DNA of 64,000 nucleotides, from NCBI GenBank assembly GCA_964030475.1, contig CAXIPT010000012.1, forward strand, positions 668,123 to 732,122. The letters are read 5' to 3'. Position numbers and translations under genes: made by a program. Shown in pieces: positions 10,770 to 21,935 of the stretch. The notes under the pieces were generated by a model. That model made no database searches, had not been told where the DNA came from, and worked only from the letters and a program-made list of their open reading frames with translations. Within the stretch, counting starts at the first letter, position 1. Each line of letters opens with the position of its first letter. This stretch comes from Tethya wilhelma (taxonomy: Eukaryota; Porifera; Demospongiae; Tethyida; Tethyidae).

Positions 10770-11574
10770 TTACTATAGTATACTAATAATTATTTTGTTT
10801 ACTTGTTATAATGTAACAATTATCATTACTACAAAGAAAACTGACATTATAAAACTCTGTTTTCTGGATTTTATCTGGAATTTTGCAATGTAGATTTTTG
10901 CCTGTTATTGTCTTTGTCTTGGGTGTTAACTTGCAATAGTTTTATAATGCTGTATGTAGAATTTGGAACAATTTGCACCACCACTATAATAGTAATGTTT
11001 TAATTGTGTCTGATTTTTTCTTCAACAATAACAGTGTAGTATTATATATGTGTTGAAACTTCTATCCAAATTAGATCTTTGCTGAGAAAACTTTATTAAG
11101 TAATAGTGAGTAAATAATGACATGCTGTGGAGTAAATAGGTGGGATAAGTCAAACAGAAAACTACACATAGCGTCAATTAAGACTCTATGGATTTGTTTT
11201 TTTTAAGCTATGCTACTATAATATTATTTATAAAGATGCTTGGGAAATATATACAGACCTCCGTGATCCCTACAGCTATACGTTTGACATCATAATTATT
11301 GCCACAAATAAATTCTCTTTAGCTCAGAGACAAATTTTTCAGAAAGATTAATTTTGTGAAATTAAAAGAACGCTTTTCTCCTCAAATATTTCCCACTACA
11401 CAGTAGCATTAATTACTATAGATTGCTTTTACAATGACTATAATAAGAATGCTATACATGCAGCAATGTAGAGGGAGGGAACACACATGTAACACAAAAA
11501 CTTTTGAGATAGCATGGACTTTTGGATTAAAATTATGTAAACACTGTACTTCCTCCTGGCCCTAGTTGAGTGAT
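10770..11574. other. AT-rich intergenic stretch
   Basis: Nothing coding recognised. Part of it (about 11460-11560) resembles the degenerate repeats at 4.0-4.4 kb (gagggagggaac, then acaaaaac). Confidence 0.5.
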
Positions 11575-11650
11575 TATCATACGTACGGTAGTATGTATAG
11601 TAGGAATGGGCTGACTGTCCCATTGACACAATACAAAATGTTTATGCTGC
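11575..11650. repeat. Fragment of dispersed repeat R1
   Basis: Contains acgtacggtagtatgtatag, then taggaatgggctgactgtcc, then acacaatacaaaatgtttat. The same order is seen at 53599-53690 and, inverted, at about 40040-40120. Here only the end of the unit is recognisable. Confidence 0.7.
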
Positions 11651-11770
11651 CTAGCTAAATCTCATGCAAGGTTGAACTTATATGCACGTAATTTCCACAA
11701 TTTTTATTAAGTACGCACACAATACGTACTGTACACGTGTATAGTTGCCAAATCCCTATAAAACTTTTAC

Positions 11771-11885
11771 CTGTCAAGTATGTAGTTTTGCCAAGCGGAG
11801 TGATTTCCAGGATCGTCTGGTAGAGCAGTACAACACCGGTGGGAGGAAGACTGCATGAACCCACTTCAAGAGCATCACTGGTGAT
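11771..11885 (-). CDS. Candidate internal exon, product unknown
   Basis: On the minus strand a pyrimidine-rich acceptor (tctatctcag) precedes about 115 bases of good open frame that ends at a donor (acag|gtaaaag). The frame reads ITSDALEVGS...LPPTG and LLYQTILEITPLGKTTYLTG, more protein-like than neighbouring frames. No companion exon was found and no family is recognised. It lies inside a longer open frame (11655-12275) that is probably not all coding. Confidence 0.25.
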
Positions 11886-12429
11886 CTGAGATAGATAGTC
11901 GTGGTAGTAATTAAGGAGAGAGACAGTGAGTTCAAGAATGGAATTTAATGATACATTACATGATGAATAGAAGGGGGAAAACAAAATTATCATTATGATG
12001 CAGAAAGGTTGACGTGGTGTACTCAGTTTACCAACCAATAATAAATAAACAAATACTGTGCTAAAGCATGTATACCGTATAGACTCTAATTTAGGTGCCC
12101 CCTCCAAACATGTGCCATCTGGATCCTGAAACATATTAATTTTTATCTCCAAACAATACCAAAACAGAAAACATGCTACTTGGATTGACTCCAAATGCAA
12201 TTCAATGTTATGAAGCTCGCAAAAACAGACCTCCCATGCAAGGGTCACAATTGATTTTAGTGGGACATTAATCAATGTCTATACTAATAGTAATAATGCA
12301 TACGAATGGGTCTTTGATTTTATTTATTTCCTTACTCATGCCTGGTTACAGGCAAAATTAATATACATGTGGTTAATGCACCACCATGAGTACTCACAAA
12401 AGATTAATGGTTTCAGGAAAGTTCAAGGT
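11886..12429. other. Non-coding stretch
   Basis: AT-rich sequence with no recognisable gene or family. It separates the uncertain exon from the relics of the secreted-protein array. Confidence 0.4.
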
Positions 12430-12640
12430 ACTATGGAGAAGTTCATTTTTCAGTAGTTTGTGTGCAGTTGCATATGTTTTATTGAATAGTAAAACTTGAC
12501 TCGGATTGTTAAAGTCTGTAAGTGGCTACACACACATCACACATACAACTATACTAAAGGATATTTCTATTCTTTAGGAAATTAAATTTAAATGATAAAT
12601 TTTTTAGTAAACTAATACTTGCAAGTATAGTGAGGATTAG
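12430..12640 (-). pseudogene. Promoter-plus-start relic of secreted-protein array, unit 1
   Basis: The text around 12430-12446 (actatggagaagttcat) is the reverse complement of the first codons of the intact paralogues (Met-Asn-Phe-Ser, ATG at 12444-12446). The following plus-strand DNA matches their upstream regions (cagtagtttgtgtg, ttttattgaatagtaaa, cttgactcggattgtt, ataagtggct-like). The body of the gene is absent. Read on the minus strand, this is a 5' region without its coding sequence. Confidence 0.75.
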
Positions 12641-12925
12641 AATGGTTACTATGGAGAAGTTCATTTTTCAGTAGCTTGTGTGCAGTTGTTAAGTTTAATT
12701 GAATATTAAATCTTGACTTGGATGCATGGCTATAATTACCTTACACACATGTACCCATTGTGTTATTTCTATCCTTCGGGGAATTAATTCAATTTTCTCA
12801 CTTGGTAAACTATACTTGCCAGTGCACAATACTCATGTGTATAATACAGTAAATTTTAATGGATGGCTTTTAAATTAAGTTGTTTTTTTTAAATTCAGGT
12901 TGTATGGAGGTAGAGCAGTATAATA
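12641..12925 (-). pseudogene. Promoter-plus-start relic of secreted-protein array, unit 2
   Basis: A second relic keeps about 12 codons of the signal peptide (MNFSIVTIL-like, ATG at 12662-12664) and then the shared upstream region as far as an attcaggttgtatg word also present beyond 14340. The coding sequence stops matching beyond the signal peptide. It could alternatively be a first exon of a spliced gene, but the intact paralogues have no intron. Confidence 0.7.
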
Positions 12926-13139
12926 AGGGCATAGACATGTGGACGAACATTGTACTTGTATTCACGTAGCAGGGAATTTTAAATTTCTACTTAATATAGG
13001 ACATTAATTTTACTTCGTGCCAACTAAACTTTCCTACAATACCATTTTCGTATGTTTTTATAATGTCAAAGTCCATGACATTGAGTTAGATCTTGGTATT
13101 AAATCCATGCATGAGGCAGTATGCATGTTACATAATTCA

Positions 13140-14096
13140 TTACTTCTGTATGTAAAGTTCGATGAGCTCCAGTGGAACATCATTGGCAAAACCACCATGA
13201 TAGATGTCGTTCAAACTACTATCTAGACACAGACGAAGCTCGATATCATCAGTTGTAGGGTTGGGTAGGTCCTTTGTGAACCATGGAGGGTTGTTGAACT
13301 GACAGCAGGTGCTAGTGGATGAACAGCCTAGTCCATCCCAGAGGGGGTCGTCTGGAAAGAATTTACCATGAAGATCATCTTCCCATTCTACTGATTCTGT
13401 GCCACTTTCACAGAAATAGTCAAAATCAACAAACGAAGGAGAGCCATAACCAGATTGATCACAAGGACAAAGGCCAGTATGCCCATTCTTCCCTTCTGTG
13501 TTTCCAGCTGCAAAGGTCCAGATGTGTTGGTGTTCACCATTAGATCCATGAGTCAGACTCACACCATCAACATACTGATCGTCAAATGTGTGAACTAGTG
13601 AGTGATAACCCAAAAATGCTAGAGTTGATCCTTGTTGATATCCTTTGATCCTCCCGCACACCTGGCTGTACTCAGAATCTCTGACACTGAATGTAGTAGA
13701 CGAACAGTCTCTGCCACTAGAGTGAGCTCGTCCACATGTCCTCTTGGAGTGTGAAGTCAGGTTGAGTCCAGGAGGACAGTTGTACCTGGTATCACTCATG
13801 TTGATGAAGACCACTTGCCTCCATCCCGGTGTGCCATTACAAGTGTATAGTGGTTCTTGTGTAGTTGTTGCCATGTTCTGTTCAGTAGAAACCTTTTCTG
13901 CTGTCTCTGGGAGTTGTTCAATCAGTGGTCCAATATTGCGTGATATTTCTTGTGCAAACTGATCATACTCTGAGAGTTTACTAGGACACTTTCCTTTAAA
14001 GGTTTGAGGCTTGTATTTTTCAGCTGCTGCTTCACTGACTTTAAAGTTACTAGCACTAGAAGTAATAACTAGAATAGTCACTATGGAGAAGTTCAT
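13140..14096 (-). CDS. Secreted Cys-rich protein, array paralogue 1
   Basis: An intact 318-codon open frame. An N-terminal hydrophobic segment (MNFSIVTILVITSSAS) acts as a probable signal peptide. Residues about 30-75 form a polar, helix-prone linker, and the rest is a compact Cys-rich module with CNGTPGWRQVVFINM, CGRAHS, VCGRIKGYQQGS, YVDGVSLTHGS, HIWTFAAG, CPCDQSGYGSP, DYFCESG, DPLWDGLGC and TCCQFNNPPWF motifs. From memory, similar GW..V.F.NM / HIWTFA / NPPWF modules occur in uncharacterised secreted proteins of sponges and cnidarians; no function is known to me. It is single-exon and about 86% identical by eye to its neighbour at 15541. Upstream DNA (14097-14395) is shared with three other units. 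Confidence 0.9.
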   Translation of the reverse strand: MNFSIVTILVITSSASNFKVSEAAAEKYKPQTFKGKCPSKLSEYDQFAQEISRNIGPLIEQLPETAEKVSTEQNMATTTQEPLYTCNGTPGWRQVVFINMSDTRYNCPPGLNLTSHSKRTCGRAHSSGRDCSSTTFSVRDSEYSQVCGRIKGYQQGSTLAFLGYHSLVHTFDDQYVDGVSLTHGSNGEHQHIWTFAAGNTEGKNGHTGLCPCDQSGYGSPSFVDFDYFCESGTESVEWEDDLHGKFFPDDPLWDGLGCSSTSTCCQFNNPPWFTKDLPNPTTDDIELRLCLDSSLNDIYHGGFANDVPLELIELYIQK

Positions 14097-14395
14097 TTTT
14101 CAGTATTTTTTGTGAAGGCGCATAATTTTACATTTTATTGAATAGTAAATCTTGACTGATTGTATATAGTCTATAAGTGGCTTCATACATCAAACATGTG
14201 TACCAATTGATATATTATATTCTTTGGAGAATTAACATACTTTTCTTACTTGGTAAACTAATATTCGTAAGTAAGTATAGAATACTCAGGTGTATTTTAT
14301 GATAAAATTTATAATGGAAATAAATTGGTTATTTTAATTAGGATAATTCAAGTTGTATGAAATGCAGAGCTATGATGTTATTATAAGCAAAGTTT
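14097..14395 (-). promoter_or_regulatory. Duplicated upstream region of array paralogue 1
   Basis: This 5'-flanking DNA is similar to 16498-16765 and to the relics at 12447-12640 and 12665-12925, with shared words such as ttttattgaatagtaaatct, ttctt.ct.agtaaact and gtgtataat. Conservation over about 250 bp beyond the coding sequence shows that the duplicated unit included the upstream region. No specific promoter element can be named with confidence. Confidence 0.55.
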
Positions 14396-14765
14396 TGTGT
14401 GTCTGTGTGTCATGGGAGTTCACCCGTAGTGATGCGACCTCAGCTACTTTTTCTCTGGTCCGTGGAAAACACAGGCCATGAAAAGAGAGTGCCTATAGAG
14501 AGCTAGCTAGCTTAGATAGTGCTAGCCTAGGAGAGAATCAGAGGTGCCACAAGTATGGCTGACGGTTTTTGAGATTACTACCAGAGTCACCTGATCTGAC
14601 AAAAAACCGTGACTGATAGAGCAGCTCAGCTTTGACAAAAAAGCCTAGTAAGGAGAGAACTTCGCTTCTAGGAGTCTGCTTCTACACAAAACACAGCTAG
14701 CCAGATAACGAGTTTCTTTGCCAGATGATTGCAGGGTAGTGAGAGTCTTTGTGCAAAAAAAACTG
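14396..14765 (+). repeat. Dispersed repeat family X, copy 1
   Basis: Starts at gtgtctgtgtgtcat, then gatgcgacctcagctacttt, gccatgaaaag, gtgcctatagagagct, agtgctagcctaggagagaa, and ends near tagccagataacgagtttct. Similar ordered words occur at about 16766-17165, truncated at about 19138-19440, and inverted at about 58160-58605. No protein domain; probably a non-autonomous transposon. Confidence 0.65.
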
Positions 14766-15540
14766 AGGCTAAAGATATAGCTGCCTGTATTTCTATTCTA
14801 CATCATCTTCATTAGTACATTTGGTCCTCAGTAAGTTGAGAACAATTTTATATAGTTGCTACTGCAATGAGTGAGTCGGTAATATTGTTACCATTACTAG
14901 AATTATTTGTGCGTTCCTCTGTTTCTTGTATAAGTTACCGTAGAGATTCTTGTGCAGCTCATGTATACATTGGTCAGAGATGCGCTCAGTGAAAATAAGT
15001 CAATTGATTCTTCTTAGGATTTGTTTCCAAACGCTTGTCACACACTAGGCCTTGATCTCGTCCCTCAGTACTTGCCCAGCTAGTTTGTGAAAAGGTTTTT
15101 TCAAAATTAGACGCTAACTCAATTAACAAATACCCCTGTCCCAGAAATCCATCCTGATCGCTGGATTATGATGATTGGCTTTAGAGTAACATTTTCTACA
15201 CAGCCATTGCTTAGCTAACTAGAAAAAAAGTCCGACTATCCAAAAAAACAAGTTACAGGTCAGAGAAGAGGCAAGAATCCCACGTAGAGTTCTGGGATTA
15301 CATAAATTATACACGATGATTTTCTATCGCTCATCATTGCTCACGAAATGTTTAATAATATCCACAATATCAATTGAATAGTCATCGACAATATTAATAT
15401 GCCATAATATTATATTAACATAATTGTATGACACTGACAATAATAACATTATGCTATAGTATTATTAAAAAAAAACGTATGATACAGAGGATACTAAATT
15501 TAAATCCAAGCAGCTAGCTGCATGGATGCTGCATGATTCA
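14766..15540. other. Non-coding stretch, possible hAT transposase remnant
   Basis: Mostly AT-rich. Around 15060-15130 one frame reads PSVLAQLVCEKVFSKL, loosely like the dimerisation-domain motif of hAT transposases (..P.S...ER.FS..G). It is too short and degenerate to call. Nothing else coding is seen. Confidence 0.3.
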
Positions 15541-16497
15541 TTACTTCTGTATGTAAAGTTCAATAAGATCCAGAGGAACATCACTGGCAAAACCACCATG
15601 ATTGGCATCATTCAAACTACTATCTAGACAGAGGCGTAGCTCAATATCATCAGCTGTAGGGTTGAGTAGGTCCTTTGTGAACCATGGAGGGTTGTTGAAC
15701 CGACAGCAGGTGCTAGTGGATGAACAGCCTAGTCCATCCCAGAGGGGGTCGTCTGGAAAGAATTTACCACCAAGATCATCTTCCCATTCTACTAACTCTG
15801 TGCCACTTTCACAGAAATAGTCAAAATCAACAAACGGAGGAGAGCCATAACCAGATTGATCACAAGGACAAAGGCCAGTATGCTGATTCTTCCTTTCTGT
15901 GCGTCCAGCTGCAAAGGTCCAGATGTGTTGTCGTTCACCATTAGATCCGTGAGTCAGACTCACACCATCAACATACTGATCATTAAATGTGTGAACTAGT
16001 GAGTGATAACCTAAAAATGCTAAAGTTGATCCTTGTTGATATCCTCTGATCCTCCCACAGACTCGGCTGTACTCAGAACCTCCAACACTGAATGTAGTAG
16101 ATGAACAGTCTTCATCATTTGAGTGAGCTCGTCCACATGTCCTCTTGGAGTGTGAAGTCAGGTTGAGTCCAGGAGGACAGTTGTAATTGGTATCAGTCAT
16201 GTTAATGAACACCACTTGCTTCCATCCCGGTGTGCCATTACAAGTGTATAGTGGTTCTTGTGTAGTTGTTGCCATGTTCTGTTCAGTAGTAACCTTTTCT
16301 GCTGTCTCTGGGAGTTGTTCAATCAGTGGTCCAATATTGCGTGATATTTCTTGTGCAAACTGATCATACTCTGAGAGTTTACTAGGGCACTTTCCTTCAA
16401 AGGTTTGAGGCTTGTACTTTTCAGCTGTTGCTGCACTGACTTTAAAGTTACTAGCACTAGTAGTAATGACTAGAATGGTTACTACGGAGAAGTTCAT
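15541..16497 (-). CDS. Secreted Cys-rich protein, array paralogue 2
   Basis: An intact 318-codon open frame collinear with the 13140 gene, with the same signal peptide (MNFSVVTILVITTSAS), linker and Cys module. All cysteines I compared are kept; substitutions cluster in surface-type positions (for example RDSEYSQ to GGSEYSR, and GNTEGKNGH to GRTERKNQH). Both genes end in LIELYIQK. Head-to-tail tandem duplication with a retained upstream region (16498-16765). Probably an extracellular product; function unknown. No frame break, so likely a functional gene. Confidence 0.9.
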   Translation of the reverse strand: MNFSVVTILVITTSASNFKVSAATAEKYKPQTFEGKCPSKLSEYDQFAQEISRNIGPLIEQLPETAEKVTTEQNMATTTQEPLYTCNGTPGWKQVVFINMTDTNYNCPPGLNLTSHSKRTCGRAHSNDEDCSSTTFSVGGSEYSRVCGRIRGYQQGSTLAFLGYHSLVHTFNDQYVDGVSLTHGSNGERQHIWTFAAGRTERKNQHTGLCPCDQSGYGSPPFVDFDYFCESGTELVEWEDDLGGKFFPDDPLWDGLGCSSTSTCCRFNNPPWFTKDLLNPTADDIELRLCLDSSLNDANHGGFASDVPLDLIELYIQK

Positions 16498-16765
16498 TTT
16501 TCAGTAGTTTGTGTGAAGTCGCATATGTTTTATTGAATAGTAAATCTTGACTCGGATTGTTATAGTCTATAAGTGGCTTCATATGTCACACATATGTACC
16601 AATAGATATTGCATCCTTTGGGAAATTAACGTAATTTTCTTACTCAGTAAACTAACATTCTTCAGTACAAATACCCAGGTGTATAATACAGTAAATTTTA
16701 ATGGATGGTTTTTAAAAAAAAATATTGCTAATTTATTTTATAATTATATTATTACCAAATTAAGT
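16498..16765 (-). promoter_or_regulatory. Duplicated upstream region of array paralogue 2
   Basis: Reads ttgaatagtaaatcttgact, cggattgttatagtctataa and so on, matching the other three unit flanks. Family X repeat copies begin just beyond it in two of the units (14396 and 16766), so the repeat may have been carried with the duplicated unit. Confidence 0.55.
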
Positions 16766-19137
16766 TTGTGTGTCGTGTGTCACAGGGTTGATGGAAATGA
16801 TGCGACCTCCGAGCTAAAACGTTACTTTTTCTTAGAACTGTGGAGAATGCAAGCTATGAAAAGTGTGCCTAGAGAGCTATCTGAGATATAGTGCTAGCCT
16901 ATAGGATAATATCACAGGCGCTATAAGTATCACTTTGAAAAAGATTGACTGCTCTATCACGTTTATTTTGTTAGCAATCTCGAAAACAGTCAAGATGCAT
17001 ACATGTAGTAAGGAGAGAACTTTTTGCTTTTAGTTGTCCACTTCTCTGTCGCTGTACACCAAAACAGCTATATAGCTAGATAGCGAGTTTATTTGCCAGC
17101 TGATTGCAAAAATGGTGGAAGTCGTCGTCTCATGGTGACGTCACACAGTGAGGTAATTTGCTGAGCTGGCCAAATGCATACCGTATAGCAGGAAATTTTC
17201 ATACGGGAAATTTTTTGCAAATTTCGTGGTTTGGCAGCTTTCCGCGAAATTTTACCTCATGAAATTTGTAAGGTACGAGATCGTCACTTATTGTCGAGAT
17301 GCAATCACAAAAAATTTTCCCGCAAAGGAGCGTGGCGAGCGAAGCAAGCCGTATGAACACAGAACTATATGGAACATGCCTAATTGGCCATTACCAAGTG
17401 TACTTTGTGATGATGCCCATCAGTAGGCATGCTCGAAAATGCTTGTATCCTGGTTACCTATATTGCATCTTAAAGGTTGCCAAGCGTTTCTATAGAGACA
17501 AGATTACATAAATTGAACTGGCCAATCAAAAGCCATTTAAATGCGTGTTTTAGAACGTTCCATCAGCTCAAAATTCTAGAACTAGCCAGTGAAGTTGTTT
17601 GTGACTGCCTGCAAGAGACCCATTTGAATGGCCAAGACTTTAAGATTTCTCCATAAGGTATAAAAACCCACAAAATGATCGACATCAGTAGGTTTCAAGA
17701 AGAAACAAGGGAGCACCCAAATACCTCAAATTGGCTGTGCTACGGTAGAAAGCAGCAATCATTAAGATGTTTCAAGCTAGGCTAGAGTGTTCTAGGCTCA
17801 GTGTGAGTGCTCAGATTTATTCACAAACTGTGAATTGTCACGTGCCAAGTACGTGATGTTAGGTAAATTACATTCCAAAGTTTCACAAAAACGTGGTGAC
17901 TCTGACCAGACCTTCTTTTTCCTTAGTTTTCTCCCCTTCTCTTTCCCCTCCCTCTACTCCACCCACAAAGAAGGTCTGGCCCGCGAGACTAGGTATATGA
18001 TAATAAAACCACATTTACATACTGTAATTATAAAACTGTGTATTACAGCACAACACCTACCTGAGTCTCCTCAGGCAGACCTCCGTTCTACTTTGGTCAC
18101 ACATGGCCACCTTTCCTGGGGAGGGTCTAGAATCAGTCTGGGTATAGTCTGAATCTTCAGAAGACCTCGCAAATCGAACTTCGGACAGGACATACTATTT
18201 TGCTGGCTCAACACGAGCACCACCTGGCCATAATGGAGCCTTCGCTGCGCATGCGCAGTCGCTAAAAATGAAACAGTTGGAAATGGTCGTTGAAAATAAT
18301 TGCAAATTTCCCGCGCAACTTGTCGANCATTTTTCCATATTTCTACAAATTACATTTGAGTTGGTGTGTGTAGCTAGCTACTGAGCTAGTAGTCTGGCAA
18401 GCCAGACTCACTGAGCCAGCGGCTGAGCTGGTACTTGAAGAGGCTGGTCACAAGTTGTGTAGCCTGCTTGATACTGAAGTGAAACACACATCTCAGTCAT
18501 TTGGAGGCAGGAGCTGTATCATAAGATTTACTTGTCTTTCTATATGTTAAGATAATCAAAGTCCTGATTCATCTCTTAAGAAGAGCAACCAGCTATCACA
18601 AAATAGTTCCAGGCAACTTCAGTGCATTTAATTCCAAATAACGCACACTTTTGTGTGTGGAAAGCCTAAAGGGTCGTCAATTCGAATGTTCTAGAAGCTA
18701 ATGAATTATGCATGAGTGTAGAAATTAATGGCGGCCATATGGAGGAGGCGCTTTTCGCCTTGTATCTAGCTACTCAATGAGAGGCGCTAAAAACCGATGG
18801 CAAAAGCGACTGTACCGGAAGAAACCAAGTTCATTCGTTCAAGAATCAGCTTCTAAAAGTGGATAGTCTCTGAGAAAACTTGAGCCAAGATAGAAAAAGA
18901 AGAAGAAGAATAAGAAGATGGAGAAAATTGGAGGTTTGGCATGTTTGTGTTTGTTACTTTAGCGATGGTTTTAGGCCATGTTTTTGGGCTCATTAGAAAG
19001 AGAAAGAGCTAAATAGTAGCTTTAGAAGCCTTTTAGTGCTAAGCGCTCAGTTTTTGCAGAGTTATTCGCGTGAATATTTGTATTGCGCTAATGGGCCATC
19101 CGTGCCATTCCTGTGTACCCAGTACTACCGTACTGGG
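16766..19137 (+). repeat. Repeat block, first copy of tandem duplication
   Basis: A family X copy (about 16766-17165) is followed by a unit whose text from about 16909 (aatatcacaggcgctataag) restarts at 19138. Recognisable parts are an A/T-rich caggaaattttcatacggga segment, a polypyrimidine stretch bounded by agaccttcttttt and caaagaaggtctgg (17909-17970), and ggcagacctccgttctactt (about 18080). From about 18340 to 19137 the DNA is an inverted relative of 44460-45165. The many short frames are non-coding. One N at 18327. Confidence 0.75.
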
Positions 19138-20592
19138 AATATCACAGGCGCTATAAGTATCACTTTGAAAAAGATTGACTGCTCTGTCACGTTTATTTTT
19201 CCGATACGTGTCACTGGCCATGGTGCTTTGTTAGCGATCTCGAAAACAGCTAGTCAAGATGCATACATGTAGTAAGGAGAGAACTTTTTACTTTTAGTTG
19301 TCCACTTCTCTGTCGGTGTACACCAAAACAGCTAGCTAGATAGCGAGTTTATTTGCCAGCTGATTGCAAAAATGGTGGAAGTCGAAAAAGGGTCGTCTCA
19401 TGGTGACGTCACACAGTGAGGTAATTTGCTGAGCTGGCCAAATTGCAGAAAAAAGCAGTGTGCATGGTTCTTACTGCCCTGCCCCCAGTACTATGCATCT
19501 AGATACCTGTGCTTGCATGCATACCGTATGGCAGGAAATTTTCATACGGGAAATTTTTTGCAAATTTTGCGGTTTGGCAGCTTTCCACGAAATTTTACCT
19601 CATGAAATTTGTAAAGTACGAGATTGTCACTTATTGTTGAGGCCTAATTGGCCATTACCAAGTGTACTTCGTGATGATGCCCATCAGTAGGCATGCTCGA
19701 AAATGCTTGTATCCTGGTTACCTATATTGCATCATAAAGGTTGCCAAGCGTTTCTATAGAGACATGATTACATAAATTGAACTGGCCAATTAAAGCCATT
19801 TAAATGTGTGTTCTGAACATTCCATCAGCTCAGAATTCTAGAACTAGCCAGTGAAGTTGTTTGTGACTGCCTGCAAGAGACCCATTTGAATAGCCAAGAC
19901 TTTAAGATTTCTCCACAAGGTATAAAAACCCACAAAATGATCGACATCCATAGGTTTCAAGAAGAAACAAGGGAGCACCCAAATACCTCAAATTTGCTGC
20001 ACTACGGTAGAAAGCAGCAATCATTAAGATGTTTCAAGCTAGGCTAGAGTGTTCTAGGCTCAGTGTGAGTGCTCAGATTTATTCACAAACTGTGAATTGT
20101 CACGTGCCAAGTACGTGATGTTAGGTAAATTACATTCCAAAGTTTCACAAAAACCTGGCGACTCTGACCAGACCTTCTTTTTCCTCAGTTTTCTCCCCTT
20201 CTCTTTCCCCTCCCTCTACTCCACCCACAAAGAAGGTCTGGCCCGCGAGACTAGGTATATGGTAATAAAACTACATATTTTACATACTGTAATTATAAAA
20301 CTGTGTATTACAGCACAACACCTACCTGAGTCTCCTCAGGCAGACCTCCGTTCTACTTTGGTCACACATGGCCACCTTTCCTGGGGAGGGTCTAGAATCA
20401 GTCTGGACATAGTCTGAATCTTTAGAAGACCTCGCAAATCGAACTTCGGACAGAGCATATTATTTCGCTGGCTCAACACGAGCACCACCTGGCCATAATA
20501 GAGCCTTCGCTGCGCATGCGCAGTCGCTAAAAATGAAACAGTTGGAAATGGTCGTTGAAAATAATTGCAAATTTCCCGCGCAACTTGTCGAC
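19138..20592 (+). repeat. Repeat block, second copy of tandem duplication
   Basis: Resembles 16909-18330 in order with only scattered substitutions and small indels (for example atcattaagatgtttcaagc and tgtgaattgtcacgtgccaa), plus a roughly 45-bp insertion around 19450. It ends at caacttgtcgac, where the first copy continues into a different repeat. Non-coding. Confidence 0.8.
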
Positions 20593-20809
20593 ATGTATGT
20601 ACAACATCCTAGCCTCGTACGCAGTTCATCCATGGATCCAAGTTACCACTGGTGAGTCTAGAGAGCGAGAGGTGAACAGAAGCTCCTGTTAATTCAGTCA
20701 GTTTGCCTAAGCGAGGGAATGTAGTATACCGCAATACCAGCGTGGCCGTGTAGTTCCACGTGACAGCAACAGAACAGATCCGAGGACACTATACACCATG
20801 CCAGGACAG
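20593..20809 (+). CDS. First exon of an unrecognised spliced gene (5' UTR plus 4 codons)
   Basis: The stretch is non-repetitive compared with its left flank and ends in ATG CCA GGA CAG followed at once by a donor (gtgaataag, GT at 20810). The ATG is at 20798. The reading phase joins cleanly to the exon at 21721. No TATA box is evident. Transcription start is not determinable, so the left boundary is only where the repeat ends. Confidence 0.4.
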
Positions 20810-21330
20810 GTGAATAAGATAACTTTTTTGTATAGTTCTGATATACTTTTACTACCATAGGGAAGTGCAGTGAAGCCTATTTTCCCTTATAGCACATGCC
20901 AAATAATATGCATGACTGAATAATTATATCCAAATCATGTTACTAATAATATTGTGTTTATCTGAGTGTTTACTGAGTCAGCATAGGTTAGTGGGAAAGT
21001 TTCAAAGGGTTTAACTTTCATGGATCACAATCCATCTGCGAAATTCTCTTTAACATAAGTATTGAAATCGACAGCTCATTCGTGAAAGATATAATGCAAA
21101 ATGTTTGACAAGACATCACGAAAGCTATACCCCACAAAAATTTTCCGCTATACAGTATTTGGGTGGGTCAACCGGACAAGCTGTAGATCTAGAGTAGACT
21201 AGTATATATGTCATACTAAAACAAACTGGTAAAGGGTCATCAACTGACGGTGAGCGAGTCTGTGAAGTATTAAGGTAGCAAGTAAGTCTTATTTTATTGT
21301 AATATACATGTCTGAGTTTTTGATCATATA

Positions 21331-21616
21331 CACCAAGGGATGGCAACTGCTATCACTCTGTACTTGCACCCACGACCATGGTCTATGAAATTTAAGTGCA
21401 AGTAAATGGTCAAAATGAAATTTCATAGAACGGTCAAAGTCGGTAAACAAAGTTACATCATAGCAATGAGTCAAGTACCAAATTGTACCATTTGGTCAAT
21501 GCACATTTAAGCTATGGTCAACGGTCAAAACTGGAAATTGTAGACGGTCAAGATCTTGACCATAATCATGGGTGCAAGTACTAAGTGACTGGCAGTTGAC
21601 TTGCCACCCCTTGCCA
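21331..21616. mobile_element. Possible MITE with imperfect inverted ends
   Basis: The left part (caagggatggcaactgctat, then tgcacccacgaccatggtc) mirrors the right part (gaccataatcatgggtgcaa, then ttgacttgccaccccttg). It lies in the intron between the two exons at 20593 and 21721. Ends are imperfect and no target duplication is clear. Confidence 0.5.
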
Positions 21617-21720
21617 AGTCTTACTGTACTTCCTTATTCATTCACACACTCACAGCCCTAAGGACCTGTCTGACTGGGTCAGAAGTGATAAAGCTCATGC
21701 TATTCTTTCTCTTATAACAG

Positions 21721-21806
21721 GTACACGAGACTGTACTCCATCAAGGACCTATACAGGCAGCTTCGATGCATGGCACCTTCATCACCAAGGACATACACAG
21801 ATACTG
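21721..21806 (+). CDS. Second exon of the unrecognised spliced gene
   Basis: A strong acceptor (ttctttctcttataacag) precedes 86 bases that read on in frame from MPGQ as VHETVLHQGPIQAASM, HGTFITKDIHRY and a split Trp codon, ending at a donor (actg|gtaaatttg). The next clear acceptor (attattatag at about 22484) gives a stop after two codons, so either the product is only about 34 residues or a later exon lies elsewhere. No family recognised. Confidence 0.4.
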
Positions 21807-21888
21807 GTAAATTTGTAATAATATAGTTATTAACTAGCTCTCGATCTATGTGTGGGTACAAACAGCATTGCAAGGGTTGCTGTAGTCG

Positions 21889-21891
<3 letters not shown>

Positions 21892-21934
<43 letters not shown>
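21892..21934. repeat. (GT)n microsatellite, left part
   Basis: GT dinucleotide tract that stops directly at the hAT-like element beginning at 21936. GT repeats resume after that element. Confidence 0.9.

Positions 21935-21935
<1 letters not shown>

Noticed and set aside
11655..12275. 206-codon minus-strand frame as a gene
   Set aside because: Most of it is low-complexity or hydrophobic with no family; only the short segment 11771-11885 has splice-bounded protein-like sequence, so only that was kept, at low confidence.
15060..15140. hAT transposase C-terminal motif
   Set aside because: A single short resemblance (LVCEKVFSKL) without neighbouring hAT sequence; not enough to call.
17226..20417. 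Several 60-106-codon frames conserved between tandem copies
   Set aside because: Conserved only because the DNA is duplicated; frames contain a polypyrimidine tract and dispersed repeat, with no protein signature.
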